The notes under the pieces are model-generated. The model worked only from the letters and a program-made list of their open reading frames with translations. It made no database searches and was not told the DNA's origin. A DNA stretch of 31,868 nucleotides from Chloroflexota bacterium (GTDB lineage Bacteria; Chloroflexota; Dormibacteria; CF-121), in contig VBEQ01000146.1 in the NCBI GenBank assembly GCA_005881235.1, forward strand, positions 1 through 31,868, read 5' to 3'. This document shows, piece after piece, positions 15,399 to 23,112 of this stretch (positions within the stretch are counted from its first letter, which is position 1; each line of letters opens with the position of its first letter). The position numbers were made by a program, and so were the translations under genes.

Positions 15399-16409
15399 AT
15401 GCCGGTGAAGGTTGGCATCAATGGGTTTGGCCGCATTGGGCGCAATGTCTACCGCGCCGCGCTGGGCCGGCGCGACCTCGAGATCGTCGCGGTCAACGAC
15501 ATCACGGATCCGCCCACCCTGGCCCACCTCCTCAAGTACGACTCGATCCTCGGCAATTTCGAGGGTGACGTCGCCGCCGAAGGCGATCATCTGAGGGTAG
15601 ACGGCGCGCGGGTGAAGGTCTTTGCCGAGAGGGATCCCGGCAACCTGCCCTGGAAGGACCTGGGAATCGACATCGTGATCGAATCGACGGGCCTCTTCAC
15701 CGATGCGACCAAGGCGAAGGTCCATATCGACAAGGGCGGCGCTAGAAAAGTGATCATCTCGGCACCGGCCAAGAACGAGGACATCACGATCGTGCTCGGC
15801 GTCAACGGTGACCGCTACGATCCGCGGCAGCACCACGTCGTCAGCAATGCGTCGTGCACGACGAACTGCCTGGCCCCGGTAGCGAAGGTGCTCCACGACA
15901 GCTTCGGCATCGAAGCGGGATTGATGACGACGGTGCACTCGTATACGAGTGATCAACGGTTGCTGGACGCACCTCACAGCGATTTGCGGCGGGCCCGCGC
16001 CGCGGCGCTCTCGGTGATCCCAACCACGACCGGCGCGGCCAAGGCGATGGCACTGGTTATGCCCGAGCTCAAGGGCAAGTTCCACGGCATCTCGCTTCGG
16101 GTGCCCACGCCGAATGTGTCGCTCGTCGACCTCGCTGTCATGACCCGCGATCCCGTGTCTGCCGAAACCATCAACGAGGCCTTGCGGGAGGCTGCCGCTA
16201 GCGACCTCAAGGGCATCCTCGCCGTCACCGAGGAGGAGCTCGTCTCCAGCGACTTCAAGGGCAACTCCAACTCATCCATCGTCGATGCCCCCCTGACCAT
16301 GGTCGTCGGTGACCGTCACGGCAAGGTCTTTTCCTGGTACGACAATGAATGGGGATATTCCTGCCGGGTCGTCGACCTCGCCGTGTTCATGGGTGACCGG
16401 CTGAACTGA
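15399..16409 (+). CDS. gapA: glyceraldehyde-3-phosphate dehydrogenase, type I
   Basis: A 336-residue enzyme that oxidises glyceraldehyde-3-phosphate to 1,3-bisphosphoglycerate with NAD and phosphate. The Rossmann motif GINGFGRIGR is at residues 6-15, and D34 in AVNDITD favours NAD over NADP. The catalytic C153 is in SNASCTTNC, with H180 in TTVHSYTSDQ. The C-terminal SWYDNEWGYSCRVVDL is typical of type I GAPDH. The ATG follows a clear GAGGAGAGG ribosome site, unlike the leaderless-looking genes nearby, which suits an internal operon position. pgk follows immediately or with overlap. Confidence 0.98.
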   Translation: MPVKVGINGFGRIGRNVYRAALGRRDLEIVAVNDITDPPTLAHLLKYDSILGNFEGDVAAEGDHLRVDGARVKVFAERDPGNLPWKDLGIDIVIESTGLFTDATKAKVHIDKGGARKVIISAPAKNEDITIVLGVNGDRYDPRQHHVVSNASCTTNCLAPVAKVLHDSFGIEAGLMTTVHSYTSDQRLLDAPHSDLRRARAAALSVIPTTTGAAKAMALVMPELKGKFHGISLRVPTPNVSLVDLAVMTRDPVSAETINEALREAAASDLKGILAVTEEELVSSDFKGNSNSSIVDAPLTMVVGDRHGKVFSWYDNEWGYSCRVVDLAVFMGDRLN

Positions 16410-17617
16410 CTACCGACGTCAGCCTGGGCGGCGCGCTCCAAAAAGCCACCATTCGCGACGTCGAGGTCGCGGGCAAGCGCGTGCTGGTCCGCGTCGACTT
16501 CAACGTCCCGATCGAGGACGGCCACATCGTCGACGACACTCGGATCCGCGAGGCGCTCCCGACCATCCAGAACCTGGTCGAGCGCAGTGCGCGCGTGATC
16601 GTGATCACCCATCTCGGCCGCCCCGACGGCCAGGTCGACGATGCCTACCGGACTACGCCACTGGCGGATCGGCTCGGCGAGCTGATAGGCCGCCCCGTGC
16701 GCCACCTGGAAGACTGCGTCGGTCGCTCGATTGAAGCCGCCGTAACGGCGATGCGCGACGGCGATGTCGTGATGCTCGAGAATGTCCGCTTCAATCCCGG
16801 CGAGACGAAAAACGACCCGGCCTTTGCCCGGCAACTGGCGGCCCTCGGCGAACTCTATGTCAACGATGCCTTTGGCAGCGCGCATCGGGCCCATGCTTCG
16901 ACGGTGGGCATCGCGCAGTACCTGCCGGCCGTCGCCGGACTCCTGATGGAGCGCGAGATTACGACGCTGGGCCGCATCATGACCGACCCGCCGCATCCGC
17001 TGGTGGCCATCATCGGCGGCTCGAAGATTTCGACGAAGATCGGGGTCGTGCGCAGCCTGTTGCGACGCGTCGACCGCCTCTGCATCGGGGGCGCGATGGC
17101 CTGCACTTTTTTGAAAGCCAGGGGTCTGGAGATGGGTCGCTCACTGGTCGAGGACGACCAGCTGGACGTGGCACGGTCGCTGCTCAGCTCGGGTGCGACG
17201 CTCGTGCTGCCGCTCGATGCCGTCGTGGCTCCTGAGGCGAGGCCCGGCGTCTCCGCGAAAACCGTGCCGGTCGATGCCGTCCCCGCCGAGATGAAAGTTC
17301 TCGACGTCGGACCGATGACCGTCGAGCGATTCCTGCAAACCTGCGACGGTGCGGCGGCGGTCGTGTGGAACGGCCCGCTGGGCGTCTACGAAGTCCCGCC
17401 CTTCGACCACGGCACCGATGCGCTGGCGCAGGGTCTGGCCGGTAGCGACGCGCAGACCATCATCGGTGGCGGCGACCTCGTGGCCGCGCTGCAGAAGGAG
17501 CACCTGGCGGAGCGGATGTCGTTCGTCTCGACCGGCGGCGGCGCTACCCTCGAGTTCCTGGAAGGGAAGGTGCTGCCGGGGATCGCGGTGTTACGCGACA
17601 AGGACCGACATGACTAG
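16406..17617 (+). CDS. pgk: phosphoglycerate kinase (probable CTG start)
   Basis: Pgk makes ATP and 3-phosphoglycerate from 1,3-bisphosphoglycerate. Substrate-site residues are in RVDFNVP, THLGRPDG and LENVRFNPGE; the C-terminal nucleotide site includes VWNGPLGVYE and STGGGATLEFLEG. The first ATG/GTG/TTG in frame is GTG 16481, but starting there removes the conserved N-terminal strand TIRDVEVAGKRVLVRVDF, which is encoded upstream in the same open frame. The only upstream initiator-like codons are CTG 16406, CTG 16424 and ATT 16451. CTG 16406 overlaps the gapA stop as CTGA and gives MTTDVSLGG..., a 403-residue protein of normal length. The product is certain; the start codon is inferred. tpiA follows after 23 bases. 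Confidence 0.93.
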   Translation: MTTDVSLGGALQKATIRDVEVAGKRVLVRVDFNVPIEDGHIVDDTRIREALPTIQNLVERSARVIVITHLGRPDGQVDDAYRTTPLADRLGELIGRPVRHLEDCVGRSIEAAVTAMRDGDVVMLENVRFNPGETKNDPAFARQLAALGELYVNDAFGSAHRAHASTVGIAQYLPAVAGLLMEREITTLGRIMTDPPHPLVAIIGGSKISTKIGVVRSLLRRVDRLCIGGAMACTFLKARGLEMGRSLVEDDQLDVARSLLSSGATLVLPLDAVVAPEARPGVSAKTVPVDAVPAEMKVLDVGPMTVERFLQTCDGAAAVVWNGPLGVYEVPPFDHGTDALAQGLAGSDAQTIIGGGDLVAALQKEHLAERMSFVSTGGGATLEFLEGKVLPGIAVLRDKDRHD

Positions 17618-17640
17618 GGCCGCGGGATTTCCCGCGTGTC

Positions 17641-18411
17641 ATGCGTAGGCCACTCATCGCCGGCAACTGGAAGATGCATTTCACCGTGCCCGAAGGGTTG
17701 GAGTATGCGCTGCACCTGCGTCATGCCCTGGCGTCATTCGCGGACCGCGAGGACATCGTGGTCCTGCCGCCGTCGCTGATGCTCTGGGAGATCGCCAACG
17801 TCCTTCGCGGATGCTCGATCGAGGTTGGTGCGCAGAACGCCTCCTGGGAGGATCAGGGCCCCTTCACCGGTGAGATCTCGCCGAAGATGCTGGCGGGCTG
17901 GTGCCACTACCTGCTGATCGGCCATTCCGAGCGGCGCCAGCTATTCAATGAAACCGACGAGCAGCTCAACCGAAAGATGCAAGCCGCCTTCCGAAACGGC
18001 CTGAAGGTCATCTTGGCCGTAGGCGAAACGCTCGAAGAGTATGAGTTGGGGCGCACGCAGGAGGTCATCACGCGCCAGCTCAGCGCGGCGCTCTACGGCA
18101 TCGAGGTGAAGCGGTCGGCGGACCTGACGATTGCGTATGAACCGGTCTGGGCGATCGGGACGGGGAGGGCGGCAACGCCTGACTACGCCAACGAGACGAT
18201 GGGTTTGATCCGCGGCTTGCTCTTCGGGCGGTTCGAGCAACTCGCGCTGGACATGCGCATCCTCTACGGAGGCAGCGCGACGCCGGCCAATGCGCGCAGC
18301 CTGATGGACCAGCCGGAGATCGACGGGGCGCTGGTCGGTGGCGCCAGCCTGAAGCAGGCCGATTTCACCGAGATCGTGCGCGCCGCGGCCGAGGTCGTCG
18401 GGCCGGCGTGA
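17641..18411 (+). CDS. tpiA: triosephosphate isomerase
   Basis: TpiA (256 residues) interconverts dihydroxyacetone phosphate and glyceraldehyde-3-phosphate. The N-terminal NWKM gives substrate-binding N9 and K11. The catalytic electrophile H95 is in IGHSERR and the catalytic base E167 in AYEPVWAIGTG, which also forms the flexible loop hinge. The phosphate-binding C-terminal glycines are in YGGSATPAN and GALVGGASL. The ATG lies 23 bases after pgk. The tpiA stop overlaps the gpmI start as GTGA, indicating translational coupling. All landmarks and the length are normal. Confidence 0.98.
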   Translation: MRRPLIAGNWKMHFTVPEGLEYALHLRHALASFADREDIVVLPPSLMLWEIANVLRGCSIEVGAQNASWEDQGPFTGEISPKMLAGWCHYLLIGHSERRQLFNETDEQLNRKMQAAFRNGLKVILAVGETLEEYELGRTQEVITRQLSAALYGIEVKRSADLTIAYEPVWAIGTGRAATPDYANETMGLIRGLLFGRFEQLALDMRILYGGSATPANARSLMDQPEIDGALVGGASLKQADFTEIVRAAAEVVGPA

Positions 18412-19982
18412 GCGCGGCGCCGGGACGCCCCCTGGTGCTTGTCATCATCGATGGCTGGGGGTACCGCACCGATCCGTTCGGCAATGCGATCGCCGCGGCG
18501 AAAACGCCCCACTGGGATGCGCTCTGGCAACGATGGCCGCATACGATCCTGGCCGCGGCGGGCGAACCCGTCGGCTTGCCCGAGGGCCAGCAGGGTAACT
18601 CGGAGGTTGGCCACCTCAACATCGGCGCCGGCCGCGTCGTCCACCAGGACCTCACCCGCATCATTCGGGCGGTCCAGGACGGAAGCTTTACCGCCAACTC
18701 CGTCTTGCGCGCCGCGATGCAGTCAGCCGCAAGCGGCCACCCGCTCCATCTGATGGGGCTCGTCTCACCCGGCGGCGTGCACAGCTCCAGCCAGCACTTG
18801 TACACGCTGCTCGAGATGGCGCACGCGCTGCGGCTACCCCGCGTGTTCGTCCATGCCTTCACCGACGGTCGGGACGAGCCGCCCAACAGCGCTGCGGGCT
18901 ACATCGGCGAGCTGGTCGAGCGCATCCGCGCGATCGGCACCGGGAGGATTGCCTCGGTCAGCGGCCGTTACTACGCGATGGACCGCGACAAACGATGGGA
19001 TCGGACCGAGCGCGCCTATCGCACCGTGGTTGAGGCGAGCGGCCCGACGGCGCCCGACCCGGTGGCCTTGATCACGCAGAGCTATGACGGCGGCATCACC
19101 GACGAATTCATCGTGCCAACCCGGATTGTCCCGGCCGGCGGGGAACCGCCACCACCAATCGGGGACGGCGATAGCGTGATCTTCTTCAACTTTCGCCCCG
19201 ACCGCGCTCGCCAGTTGAGCCATGCCATGGTGGACGAGTCCTGGGACCACTTCGCGCGCAACCACCGGCCGAGCCTCGCGCACTTCGTAACGTTCACCGA
19301 GTACGAGAAGGGCCTTACGGCGGAGGTCGCCTTCCCCGACGAGCCGCTCAACGAGGTCCTCGCGGCGGTGGTTGCCGATGCGGGCTGGCGACAGTTCCAC
19401 ACCGCAGAGACCGAGAAGTATGCCCACGTCACGTACTTTCTGAACGGCGGGCGGGAGGCGCCGTTTCCCGGCGAAGACCGGCTGCTCGTGCCTTCGCCTC
19501 GGGTGGCGACTTACGACCTGAAGCCGGAGATGAGCGCGCAGCCCGTCACCGATGTCCTCCTGGAGCGGCTCGCGCGGGGCGAGGACCGGTTCCTGGTCGT
19601 CAACTTTGCCAACCCCGACATGGTCGGCCACACCGGCGTCTTTCCAGCGACAGTCAGGGCCGTCGAGGTCGTCGACGCCATGCTCGGCCGGATCGCTGGT
19701 CCCGTGCTCAACCGCCGCGGCATCCTGGCGATCACGGCCGACCACGGGAACGCCGAGTTGAAGGTCGACCGAGCCACGGGTGCGCCGCTGACCGCGCATA
19801 CCACGAGTCCGGTGCCGTTGATCCTGGCCGGCACTGACGACGTCCACGGGCTTCGCGAGGGCGGCAAGCTGGGCGACATCGCGCCGACGCTGTTGCCCCT
19901 CATCGGACTGGAGGTGCCCCACGCCATGTCCGGCGACGACCTCAGGGCGTCGACGCGGCCCAGTCCTGCTCCATCCGGCTGA
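18408..19982 (+). CDS. gpmI: 2,3-bisphosphoglycerate-independent phosphoglycerate mutase
   Basis: GpmI (524 residues) is the Mn-dependent mutase converting 3-phosphoglycerate to 2-phosphoglycerate through a phosphoserine. D15 is in VIIDGWG. Catalytic Ser65 is in QGNSEVGHLNIGAGR. Substrate-site residues are in FTDGRDEPP, SGRYYAMDRDKRWDR and FFNFRPDRARQL. The C-terminal metal ligands are in NFANPDMVGHTG and TADHGNAE. The GTG start overlaps the tpiA stop by 4 bases, so it belongs to the gap-pgk-tpi operon. The 3' end runs 41 bases into the oppositely oriented PLD gene, and that stretch encodes a Pro/Ser-rich tail not expected in the family. The mutase is of the cofactor-independent type, which argues against a typical actinobacterium. 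Confidence 0.97.
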   Translation: MSAAPGRPLVLVIIDGWGYRTDPFGNAIAAAKTPHWDALWQRWPHTILAAAGEPVGLPEGQQGNSEVGHLNIGAGRVVHQDLTRIIRAVQDGSFTANSVLRAAMQSAASGHPLHLMGLVSPGGVHSSSQHLYTLLEMAHALRLPRVFVHAFTDGRDEPPNSAAGYIGELVERIRAIGTGRIASVSGRYYAMDRDKRWDRTERAYRTVVEASGPTAPDPVALITQSYDGGITDEFIVPTRIVPAGGEPPPPIGDGDSVIFFNFRPDRARQLSHAMVDESWDHFARNHRPSLAHFVTFTEYEKGLTAEVAFPDEPLNEVLAAVVADAGWRQFHTAETEKYAHVTYFLNGGREAPFPGEDRLLVPSPRVATYDLKPEMSAQPVTDVLLERLARGEDRFLVVNFANPDMVGHTGVFPATVRAVEVVDAMLGRIAGPVLNRRGILAITADHGNAELKVDRATGAPLTAHTTSPVPLILAGTDDVHGLREGGKLGDIAPTLLPLIGLEVPHAMSGDDLRASTRPSPAPSG

Positions 19983-20988
19983 GGAACGTGCGGGCGAGCT
20001 GGGGCTCGCGCACCAGGAGGTCGAGTTCGTGGTTGCGGGTGAATCCGGAGCGCGACCAGTTGCAGCTACCGAAGAGGGTGATCCCGGCATCGAAGATCCC
20101 GAGCTTCGCGTGCAGCAGCTCGTCTCCGACCTGACGATAGAAGCGTACGGCGGCCCCGGCCGGCTCGAGGAGCCCGAAGGCGCCGCCATTCTGCGGTTGG
20201 GTCGGATCCAGCAGGACGCGAAGGTGAACACCGCGGCGCGCGGCCGCGACGAGCGCCTCGAGGACGAGGCGATCGCTCAGAACGAACATCTCGATGTCGA
20301 TCGAGTGTTGAGCGGCGGTGATCGCTGCGAGCGCGGCGGCCCGAATGAACTCACCGGGATGCGTCGTGAGCACCTCGACCGTGCGGTCGGCGGCCGGCGC
20401 TGGAATACCGCCCGGGTCGCCCGACAGCGCCAGGTCCTGTTTGAAGACGCGCTCGAGGTTGTCCACGACGGGGCCGGTCGCCAGCACGTCGAAGTCGTGG
20501 TTCTTCGGAGAGTGCGTGCCCCAGTTGATGCCCCCGACGATGGCCCGGGCGCCGTCGAGGATCAGCAGCTTCACATGGTCGATCGTGAGGCGCTCCAGCG
20601 GAAACGCCACGACTCGGATGCCGCCCTGTTCGAGCTGCGCCCAAACGTTCCGGCTGGTCCGCTCCGATGGATCCCTGATCGCGGTGACCGTGACGCCGCG
20701 CTCCTGCGCGTCGAGCAGTAACGCCGCGAGATCTAATCGCTGGAACTCGTACAGCTCAATGTCGATAGAGCGTCGCGCATGGCCCAGCTCGTCGACGATC
20801 GCGGCAAAGGCGGTTGCGCCGTCCGGCAGCGGAAGCAGCCGGTCGGCCCCGCTGGTGATCGGCGCTGGCACGACCGGCGGCAGCGCAAGGGTGGCACTCA
20901 TAGGGGGTGCGGTACGGCCCGGCGCACAGGAGGCGGCCAGCAGCGCCAGGAGGAGGAGCAACCGGAGGCAGCGGGACGGGCCGTACAC
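19942..20988 (-). CDS. phospholipase D-superfamily protein, putative lipoprotein
   Basis: A 348-residue exported protein with two HKD motifs. The first is H138-x-K140-x4-D145 (DHVKLLILD) followed by GGINWG; the second is H293-x-K295-x4-D300 (LHAKLGIFD) followed by GSCNWS. The duplicated fold resembles bacterial PLD-like nucleases and phospholipases; substrate not inferable. The N-terminus has a basic start, a Leu-rich core and LAAS-C21, an acceptable lipobox, so Lgt would anchor it outside the membrane. The first transcribed base is predicted at the GTG start: TTGACA-N17-TAGCAT ends 6 bases before it. The gene is convergent with gpmI and overlaps its end. Leading alternatives are a secreted nuclease of the Nuc/EndA type or a transphosphatidylase. 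Confidence 0.9.
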   Translation of the reverse strand: MYGPSRCLRLLLLLALLAASCAPGRTAPPMSATLALPPVVPAPITSGADRLLPLPDGATAFAAIVDELGHARRSIDIELYEFQRLDLAALLLDAQERGVTVTAIRDPSERTSRNVWAQLEQGGIRVVAFPLERLTIDHVKLLILDGARAIVGGINWGTHSPKNHDFDVLATGPVVDNLERVFKQDLALSGDPGGIPAPAADRTVEVLTTHPGEFIRAAALAAITAAQHSIDIEMFVLSDRLVLEALVAAARRGVHLRVLLDPTQPQNGGAFGLLEPAGAAVRFYRQVGDELLHAKLGIFDAGITLFGSCNWSRSGFTRNHELDLLVREPQLARTFLSRMEQDWAASTP

Positions 20989-20994
20989 GCCGGC

Positions 20995-21023
20995 ATGCTA
21001 CTACATATTTGTGTATCTGTCAA
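20995..21023 (-). promoter_or_regulatory. consensus sigma-70-type promoter of the PLD lipoprotein gene, leaderless
   Basis: On the minus strand a perfect TTGACA (21018-21023) is followed by a 17-base spacer and TAGCAT (20995-21000). The -10 ends 6 bases before the GTG start, so transcription should begin at the start codon. Confidence 0.7.
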
Positions 21024-21060
21024 TGCCAGTACTACGGCCGGTTGCGCCGAGAATTGGCGT

Positions 21061-21066
21061 TATAAT
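21061..21066 (+). promoter_or_regulatory. predicted -10 box of secG
   Basis: TATAAT is an exact -10 consensus, 18 bases before the secG ATG. It predicts a leader of about 11 bases. No good -35 is visible. Confidence 0.5.
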
Positions 21067-21084
21067 TCAGCGGCTCTAGCCTCA

Positions 21085-21315
21085 ATGAAAGCCTTTCTCG
21101 GGATCGTCGAGCTCGTCCTGGCCCTGCTCGTCATGCTGGGCGTGTTGCTCCAGACGCCCAAGGCGAGCGGGCTCGGTGGCACCATCGGTGGCGGCGGAGA
21201 TACGGGCGGTGGCTACCGCACGAAGCGCGGGCTGGAAAAGAACCTGTTCTACGCCACGATCGGACTGGTGGTCCTGTTCGTGGTGATCTCCGTCGTCTAC
21301 ATCCGAGTCGGTTGA
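21085..21315 (+). CDS. secG: preprotein translocase subunit SecG
   Basis: SecG (76 residues) is the small non-essential subunit of the SecYEG channel. It shows two membrane helices, at about residues 3-24 and 52-74, joined by a Gly-rich cytoplasmic loop (GLGGTIGGGGDTGGGYRTKRG). The conserved LLQTPKASGLGG at the end of the first helix is diagnostic. The same frame stays open upstream, but the translation there has no SecG character, so the ATG is taken as the start. secG after the gap-pgk-tpi genes matches actinobacterial gene order, here interrupted by gpmI and the PLD gene. Its stop overlaps the next start as TTGA. Confidence 0.93.
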   Translation: MKAFLGIVELVLALLVMLGVLLQTPKASGLGGTIGGGGDTGGGYRTKRGLEKNLFYATIGLVVLFVVISVVYIRVG

Positions 21316-22940
21316 TCCGGCGCGGACTGCTCGCCCTCGGGGTGGGCGTGCCGCTGATCGCGCTGCTGACCGTCCTCGCGCTCGTCTTTCGCGGCGTCAT
21401 CCTGTCCCCCGAGGCGCCCCGACCGGGCGGCACCTACGCGGAGGGCGTGGTGGGCCAGCTCGGCTCGCTGAACCCGCTCTTCGGCGAGGCCACCGCCGGG
21501 TCGAATGACCTCGATGCGTTGCTTTTCGAGCCGCTCGTCCGAGTCCTGCCGACGGGGGTGGTCCAGGGACGCCTTGCCTCGCGCTGGGAGGTAAGCCCGG
21601 ACGGTCGCAGCTACACCTTCATGCTGCGGCCCGATGCGCGATGGTCCGACGGAACCCCGGTCACCGCCGAGGACGTTGTCTTCACGGTCCGGACCGTCCA
21701 GGATCCGCAGTTCCCCGGCGCACTCCTCAACCAGAGCTGGAAGGACATCATCGCCACGGCGGTCGACGCCGGCCACGTTCGCTTCGCGCTTCCCGGCCAC
21801 AACGCGGGCTTTATGGCGAACCTCGAGCTGCTTGACGTCGTCCCGGCGCACCTGCTCGCGGGGAAAACGATGGTCGAGCTCGCCTCCGCGTCGCCCAATC
21901 TGAACCCGGTCGGAACCGGGCCCTTTCGAATGGTTGCGAACCTGGGCGACCGGATCCAACTGGAGCGCAACCCGTTCTCCTGGCGCCGGCCGTGGCTGGA
22001 TTCCCTCGTGATCCGCAGCTTCCCGTCGCAGGCCGCCGCCCTGGATGCGCTCGATCGAGGGCAGATCGACGGCCTTGCCAATCTCACGCCCTCAGGCGCC
22101 GCCCAGGAGCGGACCAACACGCAGGTGGCCGTGATGAGCAGCGCGACCTATCAATACGCCGAGCTGCTCTTCAACCTGAAAAGCGACGAGCCCTACTTCC
22201 AGGACGTCAGGGTCCGGCAGGCGATCGCGAAGGCGATCGACCGGACCGCGATCATCCGGGATGTCCTGGGCGGGCAGGCCGTTCCCGCCGACTCACCGAT
22301 CCCGCGGTCGATCACGTGGGCGTACGACAGCGCGGCCCAGCAGCCACCCTATGATGCGACGGCCGCCGCCAAACTGCTCGACGACGCCGGTTGGACCATG
22401 GTCAATGGCATTCGAACCAAGGGCACGACCAGTCTCAGCTTCGGCCTGACGGTGTCGAGCGACGTCCCGCCATACGAGCGGGTGGCCGAGAAGGTGGCAA
22501 GCCAGCTGTCGCAGGTCGGGATCGTCGCCGAGGTCCGACCGGTCACGACGGCCTCGCTGATACACGACTACCTCAACCCGCGCACCTTCGACATGACGCT
22601 CACGGCTTTCGACAACGGCCCCGATCCTGACGTCTACTCGTTCTGGCACTCCTCGCAGGCACATCCTGGCGGCTTCAACTTCGCCGGTATGAAGAAGAAC
22701 GTTTTCATCGATGGCGACCTGGAGGACGGCCGCAACACCCTCGACCTGACGGCCCGGGCCAAGGCGTACGCCACCTTCCAGGAGGATTTCGCCAAGGAGA
22801 TTCCGGCGGTTTTTGTTTACAGCCCGCGGTACGTGATGGCCGTCAACCGCCGCATCCACGGGGCTCGCCTCGACTCGGCCATCGAACCGGAGGAGCGGTA
22901 CGCGTACATCAGCGACTGGTACCGTGAGGTCGGCCGATAA
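21312..22940 (+). CDS. peptide/oligopeptide-type ABC transporter substrate-binding protein
   Basis: A 542-residue member of solute-binding family 5 (DppA/OppA type). The N-terminus (about residues 5-27) is one long hydrophobic segment with no lipobox cysteine, so it is probably membrane-anchored instead of lipidated. Family landmarks are the early GGTYAEGVVGQLGSLNPLF, LASRWEVSPDGRSYTFMLRPDARWSDGTPVTAEDV, and VGTGPFRM, with the expected length. No permease or ATPase gene adjoins it in this window. The start is TTG overlapping the secG stop (TTGA), an unusual coupling with a translocon gene. Ligand is unknown; the family binds peptides, nickel, heme or sugars. Confidence 0.9.
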   Translation: MIRRGLLALGVGVPLIALLTVLALVFRGVILSPEAPRPGGTYAEGVVGQLGSLNPLFGEATAGSNDLDALLFEPLVRVLPTGVVQGRLASRWEVSPDGRSYTFMLRPDARWSDGTPVTAEDVVFTVRTVQDPQFPGALLNQSWKDIIATAVDAGHVRFALPGHNAGFMANLELLDVVPAHLLAGKTMVELASASPNLNPVGTGPFRMVANLGDRIQLERNPFSWRRPWLDSLVIRSFPSQAAALDALDRGQIDGLANLTPSGAAQERTNTQVAVMSSATYQYAELLFNLKSDEPYFQDVRVRQAIAKAIDRTAIIRDVLGGQAVPADSPIPRSITWAYDSAAQQPPYDATAAAKLLDDAGWTMVNGIRTKGTTSLSFGLTVSSDVPPYERVAEKVASQLSQVGIVAEVRPVTTASLIHDYLNPRTFDMTLTAFDNGPDPDVYSFWHSSQAHPGGFNFAGMKKNVFIDGDLEDGRNTLDLTARAKAYATFQEDFAKEIPAVFVYSPRYVMAVNRRIHGARLDSAIEPEERYAYISDWYREVGR

Positions 22941-22971
22941 GCTCGCCCCGGCGTGGAAAGGCGGGAAAGAA

Positions 22972-23055
22972 TGCGGCTGAAAGGACTTGAACCTTCAAGG
23001 GCTTGCGCCCACCAGGCCCTGAACCTGGCGTGTTTACCGATTTCACCACAGCCGC
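22972..23055 (-). tRNA. tRNA-Leu (anticodon CAG)
   Basis: Read on the minus strand, the gene folds as a class II tRNA. It has a perfect 7-bp acceptor stem (GCGGCTG/CAGCCGC), a D-arm with GGTAAA, anticodon stem CCAGG/CCTGG with loop TTCAGGG (anticodon CAG), a long variable arm (GGGCGCAAGCCC), a T-loop TTCAAGT and discriminator A. CCA is not encoded. It decodes CUG, a preferred leucine codon at this GC content. It lies antisense between the binding-protein gene and the transglutaminase-like gene. Confidence 0.95.
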
Positions 23056-23067
23056 GTCGAACTACAG

Positions 23068-23096
23068 ATTCTGCCACAGCCGGCCGTCGGGCGGAA
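23068..23096 (-). promoter_or_regulatory. possible promoter of tRNA-Leu
   Basis: On the minus strand TTCCGC, a 17-base spacer and CAGAAT end 12 bases before the mature tRNA 5' end. The -35 match is poor. Confidence 0.35.
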
Positions 23097-23112
23097 CCCC
23101 ACCACCGAACCC

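Noticed and set aside
18834..20231. 465-codon minus-strand frame over gpmI
   Set aside because: Antisense to intact gpmI and out of frame with the PLD gene; no domain seen.
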